Assembly (NCBI GenBank): GCA_964567595.1
Contig: CAZMNF010000030.1
Span: 1-25,750 of the forward strand
Direction: 5' to 3'
DNA: 25,750 bases
From: CAZMNF01 sp964567595
Lineage (GTDB): Bacteria; Bipolaricaulota; Bipolaricaulia; RBG-16-55-9
The notes under the pieces are model-generated. The model was given only the letters and a program-made list of their open reading frames with translations, made no database searches and was not told where the DNA came from. Position 1 is the stretch's first letter, and the number at the start of each line of letters is the position of its first letter. Below, one piece after another: positions 1-6,765 of this stretch. The translations under genes were made by a program, and so were the position numbers.

Positions 1-32
1 AGCGCCGCAGAGCAGGCACTTTACACGGGACG

Positions 33-935
33 CTACCGCCCGCTGCCGAAGTAGCCGTTCATCGGCCCGATGCGGTTGACGGGCCAGACGCGGAAGAAGG
101 GCTCGCCGATCAGCGTGCTTGCGTCGGCGAAGCCCCAATAGCGACTGTCGGAGCTGTTGCGGGTGTTGTCGCCGAGGACGAAGATCTTGCCGTCGGGCAC
201 CTCCCAAGAACAGCCCCCGTTGTCGCGCGCTTCGGGGTTGCGGGGAGCCCCCGCACGACAGACGTAGTCGCGATCGAATGCCGGGCCCTCCATGCGTTCG
301 CCGTCGACATACACATCGCCCTGTCGAATGGCCACCTCCGCGGGTCCTTCGGTAATCAACCGCTTGACGAAGCGCTCCTTGCACGGCTCCATCTCGCCCC
401 AGCTCCAATAGAGGAACTGGTTCTCTTGGCACATGCGGGTGTTGTCGGTATGCCAGAAAACGACGACGTCGCCCGGCTCCGGCGGATTGATGCCCATGAG
501 GTAAGTGAACTTGTCGACGAAAAAGCTGTCGCCGGGCATGATCGTGGGCTCCATCGATCCCGTCGGCACGCGCATGCGGACAATGCCGTAGTTCATGACA
601 ACCCAGGCCAAAATCCCCGCAATGACCAACACCTGAATCCAGTCGAGCGCCCAGTCGACTCCAGGACGGGTCGGAATGCCGATTTTGTTGACCATCCGCG
701 AGAGGAACGGCTTCGGCCCCGGAGGTTGCTCAGGCTGGGTCGCGGCCGGGTCAGCTTCCGAGACGGGATCGTCGGAGAAGGGCGACGTTAGGGGCGACTC
801 CCCCGTTTCGGCAGACTGCTCCTGCGGGGCTCCCGAGCCTTGAGCGGACGCGCTTCGGGGCGACGCGTCGCCGTCGGGCGTCTCGCGCTCAAGACGATCT
901 TCCGATTCCGGTTGTCGGTCGTCGTCGCGTTGCAT
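33..935 (-). CDS. lepB: Signal peptidase I (type I leader peptidase)
   Basis: Membrane-bound serine protease that removes signal peptides from exported preproteins on the outer face of the cytoplasmic membrane. Numbering here counts an extra first residue from a TTG codon directly before the ATG; I prefer the ATG at 935. Residues 1-80 are an acidic, Pro/Ser/Glu-rich and probably disordered tail. One hydrophobic segment lies at about 99-119. The catalytic Ser is S128 in the SMEPT box and the general-base Lys is K192 in VKRLI. The conserved GDN-NSSDSRYWG box spans about 256-269. Only one membrane anchor is visible. There is no clear Shine-Dalgarno sequence, and the gene starts 18 nt after the rplS stop, so it is probably co-transcribed with rplS. 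The family call is firm; the tail is the only unusual part. Confidence 0.96.
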   Translation of the reverse strand: MQRDDDRQPESEDRLERETPDGDASPRSASAQGSGAPQEQSAETGESPLTSPFSDDPVSEADPAATQPEQPPGPKPFLSRMVNKIGIPTRPGVDWALDWIQVLVIAGILAWVVMNYGIVRMRVPTGSMEPTIMPGDSFFVDKFTYLMGINPPEPGDVVVFWHTDNTRMCQENQFLYWSWGEMEPCKERFVKRLITEGPAEVAIRQGDVYVDGERMEGPAFDRDYVCRAGAPRNPEARDNGGCSWEVPDGKIFVLGDNTRNSSDSRYWGFADASTLIGEPFFRVWPVNRIGPMNGYFGSGR

Positions 936-953
936 CAAACGGGATTTAAGCCG

Positions 954-1319
954 TTATCGGCGCCGCTGGCGCATGCGCAGCTGGCGCAGGTAGAACGGCC
1001 GGGATTGGCGGACGCTGCCGCGTTCAAGGACCTCGATACCCTCAATCTTCGGCGAATAGAGCGGAAAGATCTTCTCCACGCCGATGCCGAAGGATTCCTT
1101 GCGGATGGTGAACGTTCGGGCCAGGCCGGCTCCCTTGACTTGGATCACGACCCCGTCAAACGTCTGGACGCGGCTGCGGCCTTCGTCGAGTCCCTCGGTC
1201 ACGCGCTCGCGGACGCGAATGAGGTCCCCGGCGCTGAACTCCGGAATCTCGCGGGGGGATCCGTCGTCGCTCGTCCCTTCTCGAACTTCCGTCTCCAGTG
1301 CTCGAATGAGATCATCCAT
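954..1319 (-). CDS. rplS: 50S ribosomal protein L19
   Basis: Large-subunit ribosomal protein located near the 30S-50S interface. The frame is open further upstream, but the ATG at 1319 (MDDLIRALE) fits the family and is preceded by AGGAG with a 7-nt spacer, which decides the start. The product is 121 residues, close to the usual 115. Typical L19 blocks are visible: FSAGDLIRV, RVQTFDGVVIQ, GVEKIFPLYSP and a basic C-terminus (YLRQLRMRQRRR). It lies 16 nt downstream of the RNA methyltransferase gene and 18 nt upstream of lepB. The trmD-rplS neighbourhood is widespread in bacteria; here the methyltransferase gene is inserted between them. Confidence 0.96.
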   Translation of the reverse strand: MDDLIRALETEVREGTSDDGSPREIPEFSAGDLIRVRERVTEGLDEGRSRVQTFDGVVIQVKGAGLARTFTIRKESFGIGVEKIFPLYSPKIEGIEVLERGSVRQSRPFYLRQLRMRQRRR

Positions 1320-1335
1320 ACGGTCGCTCCTGAGG

Positions 1336-1902
1336 TTACTCCCGGCGGCCACGCAGCCGATCGAGGACCACCGCTGCCGCAGCCCGGACCGAGAGATGAT
1401 TATACGGAACAGGACCGACGATCGGCGGCAAGGTCCCATCGATGCGTTCCAACAGCTCGGGCGCTAGCCCCCAGCCGGTCCCGAACAGAATATACACCGG
1501 CCGGGGGTCCGTTTCAATCCGCTCCCGCAGTGACCGATACGGAATCTCGCTCACGTCCTGCCGATGCGCGGACGTTCCGATGACGAGAGGAGGTTGGTCC
1601 TCGGCCTCGGCCATGGCGTCCAGGCTCTCCTCGATGCTTGCGAGGATGCGGATCGGCTTGAGGGCATCCGCGCGCTGCGTGGGATCGTCGGGCTCCTCGA
1701 GATCGAGCCAGTAACGCCGCATCCGCTCCGCAATCTCGCGCTGCGACGGGAAGGGCTCGATGATAAAGACGTTTTCCGCCCCGTAGGTCATGGCCGTGCG
1801 GGCGATATCGTGAAGGTCGAGGCCCGTGATCGAGGTCGTCGCCGTTTCGCCGTGGCGATCCAGCACGGGATGGTGGACGAGGCCGATGTAGAGCGTGCCC
1901 AT
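1336..1902 (-). CDS. SAM-dependent RNA methyltransferase of the trmD-rplS linked family (PF09936-like, SPOUT fold)
   Basis: Predicted SAM-dependent RNA methyltransferase of the family often encoded between trmD and rplS. The target base is not known to me. The knot-type C-terminal motifs are visible: LFGTGWGLAPEL, then PYNHLSVRAAAAVVLDRL, the region expected to bind SAM. The N-terminus (LYIGLVHHPVLDR) and the LDLHDIARTAMTYGA block are also typical. I chose the ATG at 1902, two bases after the trmD stop; a TTG at 1908 would overlap that stop. The length of about 188 residues is normal. The assignment rests on recalled motifs and gene position, so the family is likely and the substrate open. 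Confidence 0.85.
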   Translation of the reverse strand: MGTLYIGLVHHPVLDRHGETATTSITGLDLHDIARTAMTYGAENVFIIEPFPSQREIAERMRRYWLDLEEPDDPTQRADALKPIRILASIEESLDAMAEAEDQPPLVIGTSAHRQDVSEIPYRSLRERIETDPRPVYILFGTGWGLAPELLERIDGTLPPIVGPVPYNHLSVRAAAAVVLDRLRGRRE

Positions 1903-1904
1903 GA

Positions 1905-2609
1905 TCAATCGGGGTCCGTCAGGTGATCGGATCGATCGACGAGATCGGGACGGTTGCGGCGGGTGGTCGCCAGCGCCTGCTCACGGCGCCAGCGTTCGAT
2001 CTCCGCGTGATCGCCCGACAGCAGCACCTCGGGCACGCGCATGCCGCGGAACTCCGGCGGGCGGGTGTATTGGGGCGAGCCCAACAGGTCGGATTCGGCA
2101 AAGGAGTCGGCCTCCAGGGAATCCAAGTTGCCGACGACCCCGGGCACGAGCCGCCCGATCGCCTCGGCCATGGCCAAGGCGGGCAGTTCGCCGCCGCTCA
2201 GGACAAAATCCCCGATGGAGAGCTCGTCGTCGACGAGGGCGGCCACTCGCTCGTCGACTCCCTGGTAGCGGCCGCACAATATCGTCACGCAACGCTCGTC
2301 CGAGAGCTCGCGGGCTTTCGCCTGGTTGAACAGCTTGCCACGCGCCGAGGTCAGCAACACGCGCGGCCGTTGGCCGATGCGGGTCTCCAGCGACTCCACG
2401 ACCCGAAAGAAGGGCTCCGGCTTGAGCACCATGCCCGGCCCGCCCCCGTAGGGCCGATCGTCGACCTGGCGGTGTTTATCAACTGTGTAGTCGCGCAGCT
2501 GGTGGACATGGACGTCGAGGACGCCGCGCTCGCGGGCCGCTCCGAGGAGCCCGCCGGAAAAGTAGGGCTCGATGAGCTCGGGAAACAGCGTGACGATATC
2601 GACCCGCAT
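1905..2609 (-). CDS. trmD: tRNA (guanine-N1)-methyltransferase
   Basis: Methylates N1 of G37 next to the anticodon in tRNAs that read codons starting with C and some others, which prevents +1 frameshifting. The 234-residue product carries the TrmD hallmarks in order: the N-terminal DIVTLFPELIEPYF, PYGGGPGMVL, the knot region ILCGRYQGVDERV followed by IGDFVLSGGELPALAMAEAI, and PPEFRGMRVPEVLLSGDH with the basic C-terminal helix. The length is close to that of well-studied TrmD proteins. It starts 3 nt after the khpA stop and ends at the next methyltransferase gene, so it sits inside a tight operon. Confidence 0.97.
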   Translation of the reverse strand: MRVDIVTLFPELIEPYFSGGLLGAARERGVLDVHVHQLRDYTVDKHRQVDDRPYGGGPGMVLKPEPFFRVVESLETRIGQRPRVLLTSARGKLFNQAKARELSDERCVTILCGRYQGVDERVAALVDDELSIGDFVLSGGELPALAMAEAIGRLVPGVVGNLDSLEADSFAESDLLGSPQYTRPPEFRGMRVPEVLLSGDHAEIERWRREQALATTRRNRPDLVDRSDHLTDPD

Positions 2610-2612
2610 CGC

Positions 2613-2888
2613 TCAGGACGAGGGCGCCTCTGTCGATGGGGACGTCCCCTTGGGCTGCTCCAGGACGTCGATAATGACCTCGCGGTCGTCGCGGGCCGCC
2701 ACGGCCTCCATGACGCGGCGGATGTCCTCGATCGTCTGGCCCTTCTTGCCCAGGATGCGGCCGAGGTCGCCCTTGCGCGCCCACAGGCAGAAGAGCGTCA
2801 TCGTGGGCGTCTCGGTGCACTCGATCCGGACGTTGGCCATGTCCTGCACTAACGGCCGGATCAAAAACTCCAGCAGCTCACGCAGCAT
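2613..2888 (-). CDS. khpA: KH-domain RNA-binding protein KhpA (YlqC family)
   Basis: Small single-KH RNA-binding protein. In Firmicutes the family pairs with KhpB and affects cell division and small-RNA biology. The 91-residue product has the KH core with the GxxG loop GKKGQTI in the GRILGKKGQTIEDIRRVM segment, and an N-terminal helix (MLRELLEFLIRPLV) typical of YlqC. The C-terminal 12 or so residues are a Ser/Thr/Pro tail. It sits between rpsP and trmD, the usual place for this gene, 31 nt after rpsP and 3 nt before trmD. No KhpB partner is present in this window. Confidence 0.93.
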   Translation of the reverse strand: MLRELLEFLIRPLVQDMANVRIECTETPTMTLFCLWARKGDLGRILGKKGQTIEDIRRVMEAVAARDDREVIIDVLEQPKGTSPSTEAPSS

Positions 2889-2919
2889 CCCGAATCTCCC
2901 GTCCGCTCGGCGTTCGGAG

Positions 2920-3189
2920 CTAGGCGCCCGAGCCGGTGCGGACGTCCTTGTCCTGGCGGATGCCGGCGCGGGTCAAGAGTTGCTTGGCGCTCTGGCTCGG
3001 CCGGACGCCCTTGCCGAGCCAATCGAGGGCGCGGCCCTCGTCCACGTGTAGCTCGTCGGAATGGGGGTCGAAGTGGCCGATCTCCTCCAGCACGCGGCCG
3101 CCGCGGGGCTTGCTCCCTTCGATGGCGACAATACGGAAAGTGTGCTGGCCTCGCTTGCCGACCTGCTTGAGTCGAATTCTTGCAGCCAT
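2920..3189 (-). CDS. rpsP: 30S ribosomal protein S16
   Basis: Small-subunit ribosomal protein needed for 30S assembly. The frame is open six codons further upstream, but the ATG at 3189 gives the conserved N-terminus MAARIRLKQVGKRG and has a strong AAAGGAG Shine-Dalgarno at 3197-3203, so I start there. The product is 89 residues. Conserved blocks include FRIVAIEGSKPRGGRVLEEIG and ALDWLGKGVRPSQSAKQLL. It follows ffh after a 93-nt gap that carries a 12-bp palindrome directly upstream of the Shine-Dalgarno, and it precedes khpA. Confidence 0.97.
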   Translation of the reverse strand: MAARIRLKQVGKRGQHTFRIVAIEGSKPRGGRVLEEIGHFDPHSDELHVDEGRALDWLGKGVRPSQSAKQLLTRAGIRQDKDVRTGSGA

Positions 3190-3203
3190 GGTCGCTTCTC
3201 CTT

Positions 3204-3215
3204 TCACGATCGTGA
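3204..3215. promoter_or_regulatory. 12-bp perfect palindrome upstream of the rpsP ribosome binding site
   Basis: TCACGATCGTGA is self-complementary over 12 bases and directly abuts the AAAGGAG Shine-Dalgarno of rpsP. A weaker inverted repeat (6-bp arms 3220-3225 and 3244-3249) lies further upstream. These could be a protein operator or an RNA element controlling the ribosomal half of the operon. The sequence shows only the symmetry; function is inference. Confidence 0.3.
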
Positions 3216-3282
3216 TCGATCTCGGCCATCCCCTGGGACGCGTCCGAGACCTGACATTCCGAATGCGTTGTTGGGGATCCGT

Positions 3283-4596
3283 TCAGAAGGGCAGACCGCC
3301 GCCGCGGCCCGACCCGCCCATCTTCTTCATCTGCTTCATCATCTTCCTCGCTTCCTTGAAACGCTTCAACAGCGAGTTGATGTCGCGAACGCGGGTGCCC
3401 GCCCCGGCTGCGATGCGCTTTTTGCGGCTGCCATTGAGGCTTTCAGGATGGCGTCGCTCCCACGGCGTCATGGAGTTGATGATCGCCTCGACCTTGTTGA
3501 GCTCGTCCTCGTCGACGTCGAGGTTCGCTTGGGCTTCGCTCATGCCGGGCATCTTTTCCATCAGCTTGTCGAGCGGACCGAGATCCCGAACCTGGGAGAG
3601 CTGTTGTTGGAAGTCCTCCAGCGTGAACTTGTCGCTTTCGAGCTTCTTGGCCAAATCCTCGGCCTGTTCCTGGTCGACACGCTTCTCGACGTCCTCGATG
3701 AGGCCCAACACGTCGCCCATGCCGAGGACCCGCTGCGCGAGCCGATCCGGGTGGAACACTTCCAAGTCGTCCGACTTTTCGCCCGTGCCGAGGAAGACGA
3801 TCGGCACGCCCGTGACCTCGACCATCGACAGCGCCGCGCCGCCGCGCGCGTCGCCGTCCATCTTGGTCAGCACAATGCCGGTCAAGCCGAGGCGCTCGTG
3901 GAACGTTTCCGCAATGGAGACGGCTTCTTGGCCCGTCATGGCGTCGGCAACCAGCAAGATCTCGCTCGGCTCGATCCGCGCCTTGACCTCGGCGAGCTCG
4001 TCCATGAGCGCCTCGTCGATCTGCAGCCGTCCGGCCGTGTCGACGAGCACCATGTCGCGCGTGCGGCGCTTGGCGTCCTCGACGGCATCCTGGGCGATCT
4101 CGGGCGCCGTCTCGCCCTCGCCGTGGACGGGCAGGTCAAGCTGGGATCCCAACTGTTGCAGCTGATCGATGGCTGCGGGCCGATGGACGTCGGTCGCTGC
4201 CAGCAGGGGCTGGCGTCCCTGATCTCGATAGCGATTGGCCAACTTGCCGGCGGTCGTCGTCTTGCCGGAGCCTTGCAAGCCGACGATCATCCACACCGTC
4301 GGGCGGGCCGACAGATCGAGGTCGTGCGCCTGTTGACCCATCAGCTCGGTCAGCTCGTCGCGCACGATCTTGATGATCTGCTGACCGGGCGTCAGGCTCT
4401 CCATGACGTTCTGCCCGACGGCTTTCTCGCGGACGCGTTCGACGAAGCGCTTGGTCACCTTGTAGTTGACGTCCGCTTCCAGCAACGCCCGGCGGACCTC
4501 GCGGAGTCCCTCGTCGAGGTCCTTTTCGGTCAGCTTGCCTTGGCGCTTCAGCTTGGTGAGCGCGGTGTTCAGTCGTTCGCTCAGCGCGTCAAACAT
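3283..4596 (-). CDS. ffh: Signal recognition particle GTPase Ffh (SRP54)
   Basis: GTPase subunit of the signal recognition particle. It binds signal sequences on nascent chains and, with 4.5S RNA and FtsY, targets ribosomes to the membrane. The 437-residue product has an N domain (1 to about 85), a G domain with the P-loop GLQGSGKTT (106-114), DTAGR and TKMDGDARGG, and a C-terminal M domain from about residue 300. The M domain ends in a glycine-rich tail after a Met/Lys cluster (KMMKQMKKMGG). The GERRHPE-type region appears as WERRHPESLNGSRKKRIAAG. It lies 123 nt downstream of accC and 93 nt upstream of rpsP. All GTPase motifs look intact. Confidence 0.97.
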   Translation of the reverse strand: MFDALSERLNTALTKLKRQGKLTEKDLDEGLREVRRALLEADVNYKVTKRFVERVREKAVGQNVMESLTPGQQIIKIVRDELTELMGQQAHDLDLSARPTVWMIVGLQGSGKTTTAGKLANRYRDQGRQPLLAATDVHRPAAIDQLQQLGSQLDLPVHGEGETAPEIAQDAVEDAKRRTRDMVLVDTAGRLQIDEALMDELAEVKARIEPSEILLVADAMTGQEAVSIAETFHERLGLTGIVLTKMDGDARGGAALSMVEVTGVPIVFLGTGEKSDDLEVFHPDRLAQRVLGMGDVLGLIEDVEKRVDQEQAEDLAKKLESDKFTLEDFQQQLSQVRDLGPLDKLMEKMPGMSEAQANLDVDEDELNKVEAIINSMTPWERRHPESLNGSRKKRIAAGAGTRVRDINSLLKRFKEARKMMKQMKKMGGSGRGGGLPF

Positions 4597-4719
4597 GGGT
4601 CATTCCATCCCCTGCCATCAGCTCACCCGTGCCAGCTTGGCTCGGCGTGGTGACGAATCGGTCCCGGCTCATCGATTCTATGCGGTCGTCGGAGGGCTTG
4701 CAACGGTTCGGGCGGAGGG

Positions 4720-6081
4720 TCAGCTCGACTTCGCGGCGAGCTGCTCTTCGAGGAAGCGCGTCGTGGCCTCGCCGGCAATGAAGACGGGGTGTTCCAGAAT
4801 TTCCCGACAGAGCTCGGCCGTGGTCGGCAGCGATTCGAGGTGGAGGCGCCGCAGCGCCCCGATCATGCGGCCGCGAGCGCCGTCGCGGTCCTCGGCGTAG
4901 CCGATCAGCTTGGCCAACAGCGAGTCGTAGTTGGGCGGGATGCGAATCCCGTCGTAGATGTGGGTGTCGATGCGCACGCCGGGGCCGCCGGGCCAGCCGA
5001 TGACCCGCAGGTCGCCCGCCGCCGGCATGAAGTCGTTCATCGGGTCCTCCGCGTTGATGCGGCACTCGATGGCATGGCCGTTCAGGGCGAGATCCCCCTG
5101 CTCGTACGGGAGCGGCTCGCCCGCCGCGATCCGAATCTGGTCCATGACCAGATCACGGCCGGCCCGCATCTCGCTGACGGGGTGCTCGACCTGGATGCGC
5201 GCGTTGATCTCGATGATGTAGAAGTCCTCGCCCGAGACCAGGCACTCGACGGTGCCGGCGTTGCGGTAACCGAGCGCGTGGGCCGCCTCCACGGCCGTTT
5301 CGCAGACCCGCTGGCGCAGCTCGGGATCGAGGTTGGGCGCGGGCGTCTCCTCAATCAGTTTCTGATAACGCCGCTGGATGGAGCACTCGCGCTCGCCCCA
5401 ATGGACGACGCTTCCATGGCCGTCCGCCACGATCTGGACCTCGATGTGGCGCGCGTCGCCCAGGTGCTTTTCGAAGTAGACAGACCCGTTGCCGAACGCG
5501 GCCTCGGCCTCGCGGCGGGCCGCGTGGAACCGATCGAACAGCTCAGAGGCGTCGTGGACGAAGCGCATGCCGCGCCCGCCGCCGCCGGCCGCCGACTTGA
5601 TGATGAGCGGATAGCCGAGCCGCTCGGCTGCGTCCTGCGCTTCGGCTTCCGTGGTCATCGCGTCGGTGCCCGGCACCGTGGGCAGGTCATGGGCGTCGAG
5701 CGCTTGCTTGGTGGCCAGCTTGTCTCCCGTGAGGCGCATCGTCGCTTGCGAGGGGCCAATGAACGTAAAGCCGGAGTCCTCGCAAACCTCCGCGAACTGC
5801 GCATCTTCGGAGAGAAACCCGTAACCCGGATGGATGGCCTCGGCTCCGGAGATCTCCGCCGCGCTCATGATCGCGGCGAGGTTGAGATAGCTGTCCTGGG
5901 CGGGGGCTGGGCCGATGCAGTAGGCTTCGTCCGCCAGTCGAGCATGGAGCGCATCACGGTCAGCCTCGGAAAAGACGGCCACCGAGGGAATGCCAAGCTG
6001 GCGACAGGCTTCGACCACGCGCAGTGCGATCTCGCCCCGATTCGCCACCAGGATCTTGTTGAACAATCGCTCAGGACTCAT
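4720..6081 (-). CDS. accC: Acetyl-CoA carboxylase, biotin carboxylase subunit
   Basis: ATP-grasp enzyme that carboxylates biotin on AccB using bicarbonate and ATP, the first half-reaction of malonyl-CoA synthesis. The 453-residue length is standard. Visible elements are the N-terminal ILVANRGEIALRV, the ATP-binding Lys at K121 in GDKLATK, the flexible glycine loop GGGGRGM (166-172), HIEVQI, ERECSIQRRYQK, and the active-site block EINARIQVEHPVSE, where the common form is EMNTRIQVEHPVTE. It overlaps the accB stop by 11 nt, which implies coupled translation. No carboxyltransferase genes (accA/accD) are in the window, and pairing with a different acyl-CoA carboxylase is possible in principle. Confidence 0.96.
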   Translation of the reverse strand: MSPERLFNKILVANRGEIALRVVEACRQLGIPSVAVFSEADRDALHARLADEAYCIGPAPAQDSYLNLAAIMSAAEISGAEAIHPGYGFLSEDAQFAEVCEDSGFTFIGPSQATMRLTGDKLATKQALDAHDLPTVPGTDAMTTEAEAQDAAERLGYPLIIKSAAGGGGRGMRFVHDASELFDRFHAARREAEAAFGNGSVYFEKHLGDARHIEVQIVADGHGSVVHWGERECSIQRRYQKLIEETPAPNLDPELRQRVCETAVEAAHALGYRNAGTVECLVSGEDFYIIEINARIQVEHPVSEMRAGRDLVMDQIRIAAGEPLPYEQGDLALNGHAIECRINAEDPMNDFMPAAGDLRVIGWPGGPGVRIDTHIYDGIRIPPNYDSLLAKLIGYAEDRDGARGRMIGALRRLHLESLPTTAELCREILEHPVFIAGEATTRFLEEQLAAKSS

Positions 6082-6559
6082 CGATCTGGATGAGGGCTTG
6101 GCCGTACTCGACGGCGGCCGCGTCCTCGACGAGAATCTCCTTGACGATGCCGGCCCGCTCCGTGCGCACTTCGTTCATGACCTTCATGGCCTCCACGATG
6201 CAGACGGTATCCCCAGCATCGACCCGGTCTCCCACGTTGACGTAGGGTTCCTCCTCCGGCGAGGGGCGCCGATAGAACGTTCCGACAATGGGAGAAGTTA
6301 CGACATAGCCCTCGGCCGGGCTCTCGCCCGCGCTGCCGTCGGATGCCGGCGTCTCCTGCGGCTGAGGTTCAGCCGTTCCGGCGGTGTCGGCGGGCGTCGG
6401 TCGTCCCCCTGCGGTCGGCTCAGTAGTCCAAGCCACGCCGGCCGAGCTAGCCTGCGTGCGTCGTAGCACAAGCTTCGTCTCGCCATGCTCGAGCTCCAGC
6501 TCCGCCAGGCCGGAGCGGTCAAACAACTTGATGAGCGTCTCGATGTCGTCAATGTTCAC
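6071..6559 (-). CDS. accB: Acetyl-CoA carboxylase biotin carboxyl carrier protein
   Basis: Carries covalently bound biotin between AccC and the carboxyltransferase. The 162-residue product has the AccB N-terminal segment (IETLIKLFDRSGLAELELEHG), a Pro/Ala/Thr/Glu-rich linker at about 36-85, and a C-terminal biotinyl domain with the thumb region IVGTFYRRPSPEEEPYV. The biotin-acceptor Lys is K126 in EAMKVMNE. The residue after the Lys is Val, where Met or Leu is more common. The start is a GTG at 6559 with a G-rich but weak Shine-Dalgarno; the next residues (NIDDIETLIKLF) match the family start. This is the first gene of the minus-strand run. Confidence 0.94.
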   Translation of the reverse strand: MNIDDIETLIKLFDRSGLAELELEHGETKLVLRRTQASSAGVAWTTEPTAGGRPTPADTAGTAEPQPQETPASDGSAGESPAEGYVVTSPIVGTFYRRPSPEEEPYVNVGDRVDAGDTVCIVEAMKVMNEVRTERAGIVKEILVEDAAAVEYGQALIQIDES

Positions 6560-6592
6560 CGTCGCCCGTCCCCCGTTCCGGTGAGGTTATCA

Positions 6593-6642
6593 GGCGCTGT
6601 GCGCCACGCCGTTCAGACGCGCAGTAACGACAATGCACAGCG
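6593..6642. promoter_or_regulatory. Inverted repeat in the accB leader / divergent region
   Basis: CGCTGTGC (6595-6602) is the exact reverse complement of GCACAGCG (6635-6642), with a 32-base spacer. A smaller hairpin, GGCGC-TGT-GCGCC, sits at 6593-6605, and the two structures would be mutually exclusive. On the minus strand they lie in the leader of accB. I see no convincing minus-strand promoter here. Possible leader regulation of fatty-acid synthesis is inference. Confidence 0.25.
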
Positions 6643-6712
6643 TGCGGCCCATCACGCCACGCGGACGTTGCAGCCGCCGATGAGATCCAGCCTACTCTAC
6701 TTGTTCCGCCAA

Positions 6713-6741
6713 TTGCAACGTGTGCTCAATCCGGCTAGAAT
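6713..6741 (+). promoter_or_regulatory. Sigma70-type promoter for the CNNM/CorC gene
   Basis: TTGCAA (6713-6718), a 17-bp spacer and TAGAAT (6736-6741) match the -35 and -10 consensus at 4 and 5 of 6 positions. Expected transcription would start near 6748, about 18 nt before the ATG at 6766. Confidence 0.6.
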
Positions 6742-6765
6742 GGCTCCATTGGGGTGCACGCGTGA

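Noticed and set aside
3061..4653. A 530-codon open frame on the plus strand opposite ffh
   Set aside because: It is antisense to a gene with complete SRP GTPase motifs; its protein is low-complexity and His/Arg/Leu-rich, as expected from a GC-rich shadow frame.
4789..6093. A 434-codon plus-strand frame opposite accC
   Set aside because: Fully antisense to biotin carboxylase and without any recognisable motif.
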